NCBI GenBank assembly: GCA_020851235.1
Contig: JADZDD010000004.1
Span: 1 to 64,000 of the forward strand
Length of the DNA: 64,000 nucleotides
Direction: 5' to 3'
Origin: Burkholderiales bacterium
GTDB taxonomy: Bacteria; Pseudomonadota; Gammaproteobacteria; Burkholderiales; Casimicrobiaceae
Shown here: positions 28,454-37,559 of the stretch, piece by piece
Layout of the letters: every line of letters begins with the position of its first letter
How positions within the stretch are numbered: the first letter of the stretch is position 1
The notes under the pieces: generated by a model
The model's database searches: none
The model's input: only the letters and a program-made list of their open reading frames with translations
Told to the model about the DNA's origin: nothing
Translations under genes and position numbers: made by a program

Positions 28454-29784
28454 CGAGCTACGCGGAAAAGCGCGCCGCTCTCGTCGCCGCGCTCGCGGAA
28501 GGCGCGACGGGCGTCGGCCTCGCCAAGTCGACGTCCAACCTCTTTCGCGATCGCGAGGCGCGCCGAACGCCGCGCATCGATCTCGCGCACTTCCACGACG
28601 TGGTCGCCGTCGACGCCGGGGCCGGCAGCGTCGACGCGGAAGGCATGACGACCTTCGTCGACCTCGCCGACGCCACGCTTGCCGAAGGGGTGATGCCTGC
28701 GGTGGTTCCGCAATTGAAGTCGATCACGCTGGGGGGCGCGGTGGCGGGGGTGGGCATCGAGGCGACGTCCTTTCGCCATGGCCTCGTCCACGAGAACGTC
28801 ACGCGCATGGAGGTGCTCACCGGCGACGGTCGCATCGTCACCTGCACGCCGGACAACGAGCATCGCGACCTCTTCCGCGGCTTCCCCAATTCGTACGGGA
28901 CGCTGGGCTACGCGCTTCGCCTCACGCTGCGCACGATCCCCGTCGCGCACCACGTCCGCGTGGAGCATCGCCGGTTCGCCCACGCCGATGCCTTCTTCGC
29001 CGCTGTCGCCGATGCCTGCGCCGACCCCACGCTCGACTTCGTCGACGGCGTGATCTTCGACCGGACGACGCATGTCCTGTCCTGCGGCCGCTTCGTCGCG
29101 ACGGCGCCGTACACGAGCGACTATACGTTCGAGCACATCTACTACCGGTCGCTGCTTGCGCGCGACGAGGACTTCCTCACCACGCGCGCGTACCTTTGGC
29201 GCTGGGACACCGATTGGTTCTGGTGTTCGCGCAATCTTGGCGCGCAACAGCCATGGATTCGCCGGCTCCTGGGCCGGCGTCGCCTCAATTCGATCTTCTA
29301 CCAGAAGGTGATGCGGTGGAACACGCGCTGGCGGCTCGGGGCGGCGCTCGAACGCATCCGCGGGCAGCACGCCGAATCGGTGATCCAGGACGTCGACATC
29401 CCGCTGCCTCGGGCGGGCGAGTATCTCGCCTTCATGCACGACGAGATCGGGGTGCTGCCGATCTGGATCTGTCCGATTGCGCCGGCGCGCCCGGGAGCGC
29501 GCCATCCCCTCTACCCGCTGCGCACCGATACCGCGTACGTCAACTTCGGCTTCTGGGATCGCGTGCGCTCGTGCACGCCGCGTCCGCCCGGCGAGCTCAA
29601 CCGGCGCATCGAGCGCAAGGTCGCCGCCTTGGGCGGCATCAAGTCGCTGTATTCCGACTCGTACTTCACCGAGGACGAGTTCTGGCAGGTCTACGATCGC
29701 CCGGCGTACCAGCGCCTGAAGGCGACCTACGACCCCGCCGGCAACCTCCCCGACCTGTACGCCAAGTGCGTGCTGCGGCATTGA
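28450..29784 (+). CDS. FAD-binding oxidoreductase, DHCR24/TmsA-like
   Basis: A 444-residue protein starting at GTG 28450 in a GTGA overlap with the methyltransferase stop. The N-terminal FAD_binding_4-type domain has MPAVVPQLKSITLGGAVAG and GIEATSFRHGLVHENV, typical of the vanillyl-alcohol-oxidase superfamily and close to sterol delta-24 reductase. The C-terminal half contains ESVIQDVDIPLPRAGEYLAF and ends in a Tyr-rich stretch. The likely job is to reduce or isomerise the product of the adjacent methyltransferase, for instance a methylene to a methyl branch, with NAD(P)H. That is inference from the gene pairing. Confidence 0.8.
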   Translation: MTSYAEKRAALVAALAEGATGVGLAKSTSNLFRDREARRTPRIDLAHFHDVVAVDAGAGSVDAEGMTTFVDLADATLAEGVMPAVVPQLKSITLGGAVAGVGIEATSFRHGLVHENVTRMEVLTGDGRIVTCTPDNEHRDLFRGFPNSYGTLGYALRLTLRTIPVAHHVRVEHRRFAHADAFFAAVADACADPTLDFVDGVIFDRTTHVLSCGRFVATAPYTSDYTFEHIYYRSLLARDEDFLTTRAYLWRWDTDWFWCSRNLGAQQPWIRRLLGRRRLNSIFYQKVMRWNTRWRLGAALERIRGQHAESVIQDVDIPLPRAGEYLAFMHDEIGVLPIWICPIAPARPGARHPLYPLRTDTAYVNFGFWDRVRSCTPRPPGELNRRIERKVAALGGIKSLYSDSYFTEDEFWQVYDRPAYQRLKATYDPAGNLPDLYAKCVLRH

Positions 29785-30389
29785 CGACCCCACGCTACCG
29801 TCGCCTCGCCCGTCGTGAATTGCCGAGCGACACCCCGACGCTCGCGCGTTGGCTCATCGGCAAGACGCTGGTGCGCGAAACGCCACAGGGGCGCACCGCG
29901 GGCACGATCGTCGAGACCGAGGCCTATGTGCCCGGCGACGCGGCCGCGCACGCATTCATTGGACGTACCGCGCGCAACAACTCGCTCTTCCTCCCGCGTG
30001 GGCACGCGTACGTCTATTTCATCTACGGCATGCACTTCTCGCTCAACGTCGCCGGTGAACGCGCCGGAGTCGGCGGCGGCGCGCTCATCCGCGCGCTCGA
30101 ACCGGTCGAAGGCGTCTCCCTCATGCAACAGCGTCGCGGCACGCAGCGCCTCACCGACCTCACCCGCGGGCCCGGGCGCGTCGCGCAGGCGATGGACATC
30201 GACCGCTCGCTCGACGGCGTCGATCTTTGCGTGCGGGCGAGCGGCCTGTGGCTCGCCGATGCCGTACGCGCGGTGGGCGACGTCGGCACGTCGGCGCGCA
30301 TCGGGATCAGCAAGGAGGCCGAGCGGCTCCTGCGCTTCTACGAACGCGGCAATCCGCACGTGAGCGGAACGCTCAAGCTGCGCTCGTGA
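29781..30389 (+). CDS. DNA-3-methyladenine glycosylase, AAG/MPG family
   Basis: Base-excision repair enzyme that removes alkylated purines. The only sensible start is TTG at 29781, which overlaps the TGA of the preceding gene (TTGA). It gives 202 residues, the usual length. Family motifs are VETEAYVPGDAAAHAF (catalytic Glu), TARNNSLFLPRGHAYVYFIYG and the C-terminal RIGISKEAERLLRFY. Why it is coupled to lipid-modifying genes is unclear; it may simply share a transcript. It converges with the adenine deaminase gene 19 bp away. Confidence 0.9.
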   Translation: MTTPRYRRLARRELPSDTPTLARWLIGKTLVRETPQGRTAGTIVETEAYVPGDAAAHAFIGRTARNNSLFLPRGHAYVYFIYGMHFSLNVAGERAGVGGGALIRALEPVEGVSLMQQRRGTQRLTDLTRGPGRVAQAMDIDRSLDGVDLCVRASGLWLADAVRAVGDVGTSARIGISKEAERLLRFYERGNPHVSGTLKLRS

Positions 30390-30407
30390 TGTCCTGGAGC
30401 GACGGCG

Positions 30408-31460
30408 CTACGCCGCGGCAAAGGCGGCATCGAGCGCATCGGTCCAGCGCGCCTTGGCGCTGTCTTCGACAAAGCTCGCGGCGAAGCTGTTGCGGGCCAG
30501 CGTGTAGGCGTCGCGCGCGTCGAGGGGGAGCGCCCGGAAGGTGTCGACATAGTTGGCGTTGACGTAGCCGCCGAAATACGCCGGATCGTCCGAATTGATC
30601 GTCGCCCGGATGCCTGCCGCGACGAGCGCCGCCAAGGGGTGCTGTGCGAGCGTCGGGACGACACGCAGCTTCACGTTCGACAGCGGACACACCGTCAGCG
30701 GGATCTGCGCGCCCGCCAGGCGGGCGACGAGTGTCGGGTCGTCGACACAGCGCACGCCGTGGTCGATACGCTCGACGTGCAAGACGTCGAGGGCCGCCTC
30801 GATGTATGCGGCAGGCCCCTCCTCGCCGGCGTGCGCGACACGGTGCAAGCCGAGCTCGCCGCACCGTGCGAAGACGCGGGCGAACTTCTCGGGTGGATTG
30901 CCGCGCTCGCTGCTGTCGAGACCCACACCCACGAACAGGTCACGCAGCGGCAACGCCGCCTCGAGCGTGGCGAAGGCATCGGCCTCGGACAGGTGGCGCA
31001 GGAAGCACAGGATGAGCGAGGCGTCGATGCCGTACGTGTGGCGTGCCTCGCGGCAGGCGCGCGCCAGGCCATGGAGGATCGTCGCCATCGCCACGCCGCG
31101 CGCGGTATGCGTCTGCGGATCGAAGAAGACCTCGGCGTGGACGACATGGTCGGCAGCGGCACGCGCGAAGTACGCCATCGCCATGGCGTGGAAGTCTTCC
31201 TCGGTGCGCAGCACTCCCGCGCCCGCGTAGTAGACGTCGAGGAAGCTCTGCAAGTCGGCAAAGGCGTAGGCGGTACGCAGCGCCTCGACATCCGCGTACG
31301 GCAACGCGACACCGTTGCGGCGGGCGAGGTCGAAGATGAGTTCGGGCTCGAGCGTGCCTTCGATGTGCACGTGGAGCTCGGCTTTCGGCATCGTGCGCAG
31401 GAGCGCCTGCAAGCGATCGCCGGTGATGGCGTCGAGGTTCGCCGGCGGCGCGAAACGCAC
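30408..31460 (-). CDS. Adenine deaminase (adenosine deaminase-like family)
   Basis: Zinc amidohydrolase that converts adenine to hypoxanthine for purine salvage. The motifs follow the Pseudomonas Pa0148-type adenine deaminases rather than true adenosine deaminases: MPKAELHVHIEGTLEPEL (HxH metal site), FFDPQTHT, GLDSSERGNPPEKF, VAHAGEEGPAAYI, ERIDHGVR, PLTVCPLSN and NSDDPAYFGGYV (metal Asp). I take GTG 31460, 5 bp after the htpG stop, giving 350 residues; an ATG at 31391 is too close to the HxH motif to be preferred. The substrate assignment rests on motif resemblance. It is probably transcribed with htpG. Confidence 0.85.
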   Translation of the reverse strand: MRFAPPANLDAITGDRLQALLRTMPKAELHVHIEGTLEPELIFDLARRNGVALPYADVEALRTAYAFADLQSFLDVYYAGAGVLRTEEDFHAMAMAYFARAAADHVVHAEVFFDPQTHTARGVAMATILHGLARACREARHTYGIDASLILCFLRHLSEADAFATLEAALPLRDLFVGVGLDSSERGNPPEKFARVFARCGELGLHRVAHAGEEGPAAYIEAALDVLHVERIDHGVRCVDDPTLVARLAGAQIPLTVCPLSNVKLRVVPTLAQHPLAALVAAGIRATINSDDPAYFGGYVNANYVDTFRALPLDARDAYTLARNSFAASFVEDSAKARWTDALDAAFAAA

Positions 31461-31464
31461 GAGG

Positions 31465-33453
31465 TCAGCCTGCCGCGTCGGTCGACGTCGGACCGACGCC
31501 TGTCGTTCCGGTGGGCGTCCCGGACGACGCGTCGGCACCGAAGACGAGCGCGTTCAGCCGCCGCACGAACGCGGCGGGGTCGGGCAGTTGTGCGCCTTCG
31601 GCCAGGAGCGCCTCGTCGAAGAGCACGCTCGCCCAGTCGTCGACCCGCGCCTCCGGTTCGGTCTCGATGCGCTTCACGAGGGGGTGGCGCGGGTTGATCT
31701 CCAGGATCGGCACCACCGTCGGCGCCTTCTGGCCAGCTGCCTTGAGGAGTCGCTCGAGATTGCCGGAAACCTCGCCCTCGCCGACGACGAGGCACGCCGG
31801 CGAATCGGTGAGCCGGTGCGTGACCCGCACCTCCTTCACCCGCTCGCCCAGCGCCCGCGCGAGCCGCTCGGTCAGGGGCTTCAGCGCCGTGGCTTCCTGC
31901 TCCTGCGCCGCCTTCTCGTCGCTGTCGGCGAGCGCGGCGAGGTCGAGCGCGCCCTTCGCGACCGAGCGCAGCGGCTTGCCGTCGAACTCGGTGAGCGTTC
32001 CCGCCACCCATTCGTCGATGCGATCGGACAGGATGAGGACCTCGATGCCCTTCTTGCGGAAGAACTCGAGGTGGGGGCTGCCCGCGGCCGCGGCGTAGGT
32101 CTCCCCGGTCACGTAGTAGATGGCCTCCTGCTTGTCCTTCATGCGTGCGACGTAATCGGCGAGCCCGACGTCCTGCACGTCGCTTGCGCCGTGCGTCGAC
32201 GCGAAGCGAACGAGCTTCGCGAGCTTGTCGTGGTTGCCGTGATCGTCGACGAAGCCTTCCTTAAGGACCTGGCCGAACGTGCTCCAGAAGGTCGCGTACT
32301 TCTCCTTCTCGTCGCTGGCAAGCGATTCGAGGAGATCGAGGACGCGGCGCGTGAGGCCACTGCGGATCGTCTCGACGTCGCGCGATTCCTGCAGGATCTC
32401 GCGGGACACGTTGAGCGGCAGGTCGTTGCTGTCGACGATGCCGCGCACGAAGCGCAGGTACGGTGGTACGAGTTCGCCAGCGTCGTCCATGATGAACACG
32501 CGCCGGACGTAGAGCTTGATGCCGTGCCGGTGCTCGCGATCCCACAGGTCGAACGGGGCGACCGCAGGAATGTAGAGCAGCAGCGTGTACTCGGAGCGCC
32601 CTTCGATGCGGGCATGCAGGTGCGCGAGCGGCGCGGTGCCCTCGTGCGCGACGTGTCGGTAGAATTCGTCGTACTGCTCGTCGGTGATGTCCTGCTTGGG
32701 CCGTGCCCACAGCGCGCTCGCCTGGTTGATCGTCTCGTCCTCGGCGGTCGTCTTGTAGCCCTTGCTCTCCTCGTCCCAGACCTCCTTGTGCATCACGATC
32801 GGGACCGCGATGTGGTCGGAATACTTGCGCACGAGCGCAGCGAGACGGTGCCGCGAGAGGAGATCGTCGTGTCCCTCGCGCAGGTGCAGCGTGATCGCGG
32901 TGCCCCGCTCGGCCCGCTCGCAGCGCTCGATGCTGTACTCGCCCTCGCCGGCCGACTCCCAACGCACGCCCTCCGCCGGCGCAAGCCCGGCCCGGCGGGT
33001 GACGAGCACGACGCGGTCGGCCACGATGAACGACGAATAGAAGCCGACGCCGAACTGGCCGATGAGCCGGGCGTCCTTGGCCTCGTCGCCCGACAGTTGC
33101 GCGAAAAACTCGCGCGTGCCCGACTTGGCGATCGTGCCGATGTTGGCCACGACCTCGTCGAAGGACATGCCGATGCCATTGTCGCGCACGGTGATCGTGC
33201 GCGCCTCACGGTCGTAGCTGACGACGACGCGCAGGTCGGGCTCGCGCTCGTAATACTCCGGATGCTTGAGCGCCTCGAACTTCAGCTTGTCGACCGCGTC
33301 GGCGGCATTGCTCACGAGTTCGCGCAGGAAGATCTCGGGGTGGCTGTACAGCGAGTGGATCATGAGGTGAAGCAGCTGCTTCACCTCGGCCTGGAAGCCG
33401 CGGGTCTCGGCAGCAGGCGCGGCCGCCGTCGAGTCGGAGGTGGTATCGGTCAT
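31465..33453 (-). CDS. htpG: Hsp90-family chaperone HtpG
   Basis: ATP-dependent cytosolic chaperone, 662 residues. The GHKL ATPase domain shows [27 protein letters not shown] and [16 protein letters not shown]; the middle domain has [15 protein letters not shown] and [19 protein letters not shown] 19-residue Ala/Thr-rich N-terminal tail and a low-complexity C-terminus ([10 protein letters not shown]) extend the usual length of about 630. A sigma-32-like promoter lies about 80-100 bp upstream. The adenine deaminase gene follows immediately downstream. Confidence 0.95.
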   Translation of the reverse strand: MTDTTSDSTAAAPAAETRGFQAEVKQLLHLMIHSLYSHPEIFLRELVSNAADAVDKLKFEALKHPEYYEREPDLRVVVSYDREARTITVRDNGIGMSFDEVVANIGTIAKSGTREFFAQLSGDEAKDARLIGQFGVGFYSSFIVADRVVLVTRRAGLAPAEGVRWESAGEGEYSIERCERAERGTAITLHLREGHDDLLSRHRLAALVRKYSDHIAVPIVMHKEVWDEESKGYKTTAEDETINQASALWARPKQDITDEQYDEFYRHVAHEGTAPLAHLHARIEGRSEYTLLLYIPAVAPFDLWDREHRHGIKLYVRRVFIMDDAGELVPPYLRFVRGIVDSNDLPLNVSREILQESRDVETIRSGLTRRVLDLLESLASDEKEKYATFWSTFGQVLKEGFVDDHGNHDKLAKLVRFASTHGASDVQDVGLADYVARMKDKQEAIYYVTGETYAAAAGSPHLEFFRKKGIEVLILSDRIDEWVAGTLTEFDGKPLRSVAKGALDLAALADSDEKAAQEQEATALKPLTERLARALGERVKEVRVTHRLTDSPACLVVGEGEVSGNLERLLKAAGQKAPTVVPILEINPRHPLVKRIETEPEARVDDWASVLFDEALLAEGAQLPDPAAFVRRLNALVFGADASSGTPTGTTGVGPTSTDAAG

Positions 33454-33527
33454 GGCAGGGTCGGCAGGGTCGTCGAGCGTGAAAGACCGCGCGCCATGTG
33501 TGGCGCGAGGTTACGGATTATGCCGGG

Positions 33528-33554
33528 AATTGGGGCCGAAGACGGGAACATCAA
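33528..33554 (-). promoter_or_regulatory. Sigma-32-like heat-shock promoter for htpG
   Basis: On the minus strand GTTGATG is followed after 13 bases by CCCCAATT. This resembles the sigma-32 consensus CTTGAA, 13-15 bases, CCCCAT. The -10 is about 75 bp before the htpG ATG. A sigma-70-like CATAAT (33517-33522) lies just downstream, so the gene may have two promoters. Confidence 0.5.
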
Positions 33555-33602
33555 CCCCTCTTGCCCGGCGGCTCGTGGCGTCCGCGCGCTCTGGCGACGG
33601 GG

Positions 33603-34766
33603 TCAGTGCGGCTTGCCGGGGTCGGCGACGCGCTCGAAGCGATCGAACTCGATGTTCCATAGTTCACCGCCCCGGCGCTCGACGCGGCGCACGTGGATGT
33701 CCTGCACGATGTCGCGCGTGGCCGGATCGATCGCGATCGGTCCGCGCGGACTCATCGTCCTGAACGTGCGCAGGATCGCCATGGCCGCATCGGCATCGGG
33801 GGTTCCGGGGACCCGGCGGATGACCTCGTAGATCGCCGCCATCCCGTCGTATGCGCCGACCGCCATGAAGTTCGGACGACCCGAGCCTGGCGCGACTTCG
33901 GCCGCCGCCTGCAGGAACGCCCGATTCTCCGGCGAGTCGTGCGCCGCGGAGTAATGCGACGTCGTGATCATGCCGATGGCAGCGTCACCCAAGGCATCGA
34001 GGATGTGATCGTCGGTCACGTCTCCGGTGCCGATCGCCTTGATCCCGGCCGCGGCGAGATCCCGCTCGCGATATGCCTTCATCACCGCGATGCTCTGCTC
34101 GCCCGACGGAACGAAGATGAAGACGGCGTCGGGTTTCGCGTCCTTGACGCGCTGGATGTAGGGGCCGAAGTCGGGGTTTTGCAACGGCGTGCGCAACGCC
34201 TCGATGATGCGTCCGCCGCCGGCGGTGAACGTCTTCTTGAAGGCGGCTTCCGCGTCGCTCCCCGGGCCGTAATCGGCAACGAGCGTGACGACGCGTGCGA
34301 TGCCGTGGCGCGCGGCCCAGGTGCCCAGCGGTGCGCTGACCTGCGGCAGTGTCATCGACGTGCGCACGATGTACGGTGACCGGGTCGGAATGATCGACGC
34401 TGCCGCATTGAAGACGACCATCGGCTTTCTTGCCTGCGTCGCGACGTCGGCCACGGCAAGCGCTTCCGGGGTCAGGCCGAAACCCGCCAGGAAGTCGACC
34501 TTGCCGCGCACGACGAGCTCCTGCGCGAGGCGCTTCGCCACCTCCGGCATGGGCCCACCGGTATCGCGCCGGATGATTTCCACCTTGCGCCCGGCCACGG
34601 TGTCGCCGTGGATCTTCTGGAACGCCTTGATGCCGACGTCGAACTGCTTGCCATAGTCGGCGAATGAGCCCGAGAACGGTGCGATGACACCGATCCGGAC
34701 GGGCTCACCGAGCGCGAACGCGGGCGCCAACGCCGCCAGGAGTATCGGTATCCACCGTCGATGCAT
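33603..34766 (-). CDS. Branched-chain amino acid-type ABC transporter periplasmic binding protein
   Basis: A 387-residue periplasmic binding protein of the LivK/Leu-Ile-Val family (type I fold). A signal peptide (MHRRWIPILLAALAPAFALG) is followed by VRIGVIAPFSGSFADYGKQF, VVFNAAASIIPTRSPYIVRT and AGIKAIGTGDVTDDHILDALG. The ATG at 34766 has GAGAGG upstream; the open frame above it is shadow. No permease or ATPase genes accompany it, so it is an orphan receptor. Ligands of this family include amides, aromatic acids and urea as well as amino acids. The gene ends about 150 bp from htpG and follows a DUF1330 gene on the same strand. Confidence 0.83.
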   Translation of the reverse strand: MHRRWIPILLAALAPAFALGEPVRIGVIAPFSGSFADYGKQFDVGIKAFQKIHGDTVAGRKVEIIRRDTGGPMPEVAKRLAQELVVRGKVDFLAGFGLTPEALAVADVATQARKPMVVFNAAASIIPTRSPYIVRTSMTLPQVSAPLGTWAARHGIARVVTLVADYGPGSDAEAAFKKTFTAGGGRIIEALRTPLQNPDFGPYIQRVKDAKPDAVFIFVPSGEQSIAVMKAYRERDLAAAGIKAIGTGDVTDDHILDALGDAAIGMITTSHYSAAHDSPENRAFLQAAAEVAPGSGRPNFMAVGAYDGMAAIYEVIRRVPGTPDADAAMAILRTFRTMSPRGPIAIDPATRDIVQDIHVRRVERRGGELWNIEFDRFERVADPGKPH

Positions 34767-34813
34767 TGACACTGCCTCTCGATTTGAACGTGATCGGGTC
34801 GACGATATCGCCG

Positions 34814-35107
34814 CTAGCCGCCGACACCGTCCACCGCATAGAGGAAGCCACAGGCCGCCTCCTGGCGCAAGGTGATGAGTGGCGCGTACTCCGCCGAGCG
34901 ATACCAGTCCTCGAGCGCCGCCATCGACGGAAACTCGACGACCACCGGGCGATGCACGACGCCGTCGCCTTCGAGGATCCGGACCGGCCCGCCGGCGACG
35001 AGAAACTTCCCGCCATGGCGCGCGATCGTGGCTCCGACTTCGGCCCGATACGCGTCGTAACGGGCCGGATCGCGCACGTCGATGTCGGCGATGAGATACG
35101 CAGCCAT
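34814..35107 (-). CDS. DUF1330 family protein
   Basis: A 97-residue protein with the ferredoxin-like dimeric alpha/beta-barrel pattern of DUF1330: [19 protein letters not shown] at the start, [16 protein letters not shown] in the middle and [19 protein letters not shown] near the end. No enzymatic role is known for the family. It lies between a gamma-carbonic anhydrase gene and the orphan binding-protein gene, all on the minus strand with gaps of 24 and 47 bp, and is probably cotranscribed with them. Confidence 0.85.
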   Translation of the reverse strand: MAAYLIADIDVRDPARYDAYRAEVGATIARHGGKFLVAGGPVRILEGDGVVHRPVVVEFPSMAALEDWYRSAEYAPLITLRQEAACGFLYAVDGVGG

Positions 35108-35131
35108 GGTCGTGACCCTCGTCGTGACCGC

Positions 35132-35656
35132 TCAATCGAGGCGGGTGAGCTCCGCGAGATACAGCCCTCGCCGGCGGTTGTACGCCTGCGCCGACTCGCG
35201 CAACGCCGCCACCGTCGCCGCGTCGAGCTCGCGCACCACCTTCGCCGGCGCACCCATGATGAGCGAACGTGGCGGAAACGTCTTCCCTTCGGTGACGATC
35301 GCGCCGGCGGCGACGAGCGACTGCTCGCCGATGACCGCGCGGTTGAGCACCACCGCCTGGATCCCGATGAGCGAGCCGTCACCGATCGTGCAGCCGTGCA
35401 GCATCACCTGGTGCCCGACGGTCACCTCGCGGCCGACGTGCAACGGGATGCCGGGATCCACATGCAGCACCGCGTTGTCCTGGACGTTGCTGCCGTCGCC
35501 GATGACGATCGGCTCGGAGTCGGCGCGGATCACCGCGCCCGGCCACACGCTCGTCTCCTCTCCCAGCACGACGCGCCCGATGATCGTCGCCGTGTCGGCG
35601 ATGTACGCCGTCGGCGGGATTCGGGGGGCGATACCGCGCAGCGCATACCGGGGCAT
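35132..35656 (-). CDS. Gamma-class carbonic anhydrase-like protein
   Basis: A 174-residue left-handed beta-helix protein of the YrdA/PaaY family. Hexapeptide repeats run from [13 protein letters not shown] to [14 protein letters not shown]. Three candidate zinc His residues lie in NAVLHVDPG and [11 protein letters not shown]-terminal helix ([19 protein letters not shown]) closes the trimer. Members include true carbonic anhydrases and thioesterase-like PaaY, and the sequence does not decide between them. The ATG at 35656 gives the family's MPRY-type start. It is divergent from folE. Confidence 0.85.
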   Translation of the reverse strand: MPRYALRGIAPRIPPTAYIADTATIIGRVVLGEETSVWPGAVIRADSEPIVIGDGSNVQDNAVLHVDPGIPLHVGREVTVGHQVMLHGCTIGDGSLIGIQAVVLNRAVIGEQSLVAAGAIVTEGKTFPPRSLIMGAPAKVVRELDAATVAALRESAQAYNRRRGLYLAELTRLD

Positions 35657-35792
35657 GAAGACCTTTCGCGTTCGGGGAGCCTCGCATTCTCGCACGGGCA
35701 GGCAGGTCGCAACGAATGCCCACACGCAAGCGAGCAAGCCGGCGGCCGCACGGCAAGCCCGCCGCGCGCGCCGCGCATGGCACAATGCCGGG

Positions 35793-36431
35793 ATGAATGC
35801 ACAGCGCTTCAGCACCGCCCCGCACGTTTCCGCGGCACGCAAGCCCACGCGCGAGGAAGCGCTGGAGGCCGTCCGCACGCTCATTCGCTGGGCCGGCGAC
35901 GACCCGGATCGTGAAGGACTGGCTGCGACGCCAGACCGCGTCGTGCGCTCGTACGACGAGTTCTTCGCGGGCTATGCGAAGGATCCGCGCGAGATCCTTG
36001 CGACGACGTTCTCCGAGGTCGAGGGCTACGACGACATGATCGTGATGAACGACATCCGCTTCGAGAGCCACTGCGAGCACCACCTGGCGCCGATCATCGG
36101 CAAGGCGCACGTCGGCTACCTGCCCGACCGGCGTGTGGTTGGCATCAGCAAGCTCGCCCGGCTCGTCGACATGTACGCACGGCGCCTGCAGATCCAGGAA
36201 AAGATGACCGTCCAGATCGCCGACACCCTGCAGGAAGTGCTGCAGCCGAGGGGAGTCGCCGTCGTCGTCGAAGCGGCGCACCAATGCATGACCACGCGCG
36301 GGGTGCACAAGCCGGGCACGGCACTCGTCACGAGCCGCATGCTCGGCGTGTTCCGCGACGATCCCACCACGCGCCGCGAGTTTCTCGCCATCGTCGGCCG
36401 CAGCGGCCACACGCCGCTGCCGAACACGTAG
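35793..36431 (+). CDS. folE: GTP cyclohydrolase I
   Basis: Converts GTP to 7,8-dihydroneopterin triphosphate, the first step of folate and tetrahydrobiopterin synthesis. The protein has 212 residues. The zinc and substrate site is intact: [20 protein letters not shown] and later [17 protein letters not shown], with the conserved Cys-His-Cys set of the type IA enzyme. The ATG at 35793 is only 7 bp after a CACAAT -10-like hexamer, so the transcript may be nearly leaderless. It is divergent from the gamma-carbonic anhydrase gene and converges with an aldo/keto reductase gene. Confidence 0.95.
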   Translation: MNAQRFSTAPHVSAARKPTREEALEAVRTLIRWAGDDPDREGLAATPDRVVRSYDEFFAGYAKDPREILATTFSEVEGYDDMIVMNDIRFESHCEHHLAPIIGKAHVGYLPDRRVVGISKLARLVDMYARRLQIQEKMTVQIADTLQEVLQPRGVAVVVEAAHQCMTTRGVHKPGTALVTSRMLGVFRDDPTTRREFLAIVGRSGHTPLPNT

Positions 36432-36468
36432 TCGCGCCGCGCGGCACCGTCGTCGACGCGGCGTCTGG

Positions 36469-37416
36469 CTACGCGCTCGCGGTGACGAGCGCCTGCACGG
36501 CCTCCGGCGGCAATTCGAGCGTGAGCGCGTGCATGAGGTCGGTGAGTTGCGCGACCGACGTGGCGCTCGCGATCGGCGCCACCACCGCCGGGCGCGTCAT
36601 GAGCCAGGCGAGTGCCACTTGTGCCGGCGTCGCGTGTAGCCGCGCCGACCACGTGTCGAGCGCGGCAAGGATCGCCTGGCCACGGGCATTGAGGAGTTTC
36701 TTCATCCCGCCGCCCCGCGCGCTCTTGCCGAGATCGGCCTCGGAGCGATACTTGCCGGTGAGAAACCCCGCCGCGAGCGCGAAATAGGGAATGACACCGA
36801 TGCCCTCGCGCACGCAAAGATCCTGCAGGGGCCCTTCGAAGATGGCGCGCTCGACCAGGTTGTAATGCGGCTGCAGCGTGGCGTAGCGCGGCAATCCCGC
36901 GGCATCGCTTGCCGCAAGCGCGGCACCGAGGCGTGGCGCCGTGAGATTCGACGCGCCGATCGCCTTCACCTTTCCCTGGCGGATGAGTTCGGCGTACGCG
37001 CCGAGCGTTTCCTCGAACGGCGTCGACTCGTCGTCCCAGTGCGACTGGTACAGGTCGATGGCCTCGACGTGGAGGCGGCGCAGCGAATCCTCGACGTGGC
37101 GCACGATGTATTCCTTGCGCAGGATCTTGTGCCCCTCACCCATGTCGGAGCCGACCTTGGTTGCGATGACCACGTCGCGGTGATGTCCGCGTCGCGCGAT
37201 CCAGCGACCGATGATCGTCTCCGACTCGCCTCCCACGTGGCCGCTCACCCAGCGCGAATACGAATCTGCCGTGTCGATGAGGTTGCCCCCGCCGGCGACG
37301 AAGGCGTCGAGTACCGCGAACGAAGTGGCCTCGTCGGCCGTCCAACCGAAGACATTGCCGCCGAGAGCAAGGGGTGTCACCTCGAAGGGCGTGGTGCCGA
37401 GTTTGCGTCGTTGCAT
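36469..37416 (-). CDS. Aldo/keto reductase
   Basis: A 315-residue NADPH-dependent TIM-barrel reductase. The motifs are LGTTPFEVTPLALGGNVFG at the start, NLIDTADSYSRW (catalytic Asp and Tyr), VIATKVGSDMG (catalytic Lys) and DLYQSHWDDESTPFEETL (catalytic His), then IGASNLTA and ALAWLMTRPAVVAPI. It resembles the AKR11/YghZ-like general stress reductases that act on aldehydes or sugars. The physiological substrate is unknown. The ATG at 37416 fits the family start. It is divergent from the sensor kinase gene, sharing a 143-bp promoter region. Confidence 0.9.
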   Translation of the reverse strand: MQRRKLGTTPFEVTPLALGGNVFGWTADEATSFAVLDAFVAGGGNLIDTADSYSRWVSGHVGGESETIIGRWIARRGHHRDVVIATKVGSDMGEGHKILRKEYIVRHVEDSLRRLHVEAIDLYQSHWDDESTPFEETLGAYAELIRQGKVKAIGASNLTAPRLGAALAASDAAGLPRYATLQPHYNLVERAIFEGPLQDLCVREGIGVIPYFALAAGFLTGKYRSEADLGKSARGGGMKKLLNARGQAILAALDTWSARLHATPAQVALAWLMTRPAVVAPIASATSVAQLTDLMHALTLELPPEAVQALVTASA

Positions 37417-37559
37417 GAGCGTGGCCTCGCGGATCGGTGCGTGTGGCACCGCAGCCGTGATTGTGCCACCGAGCGCGCAGCGCTCGGCGTCCGCCGACAC
37501 GCCGCCGCGCTATCATGAGGCTTGCGCCGTCCTTCCCGGTGCGTCGCCCCCTGCCGACG

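Noticed and set aside
31315-33831. 838-codon open frame on the plus strand
   Set aside because: Antisense to htpG and adenine deaminase, whose motifs are unambiguous.
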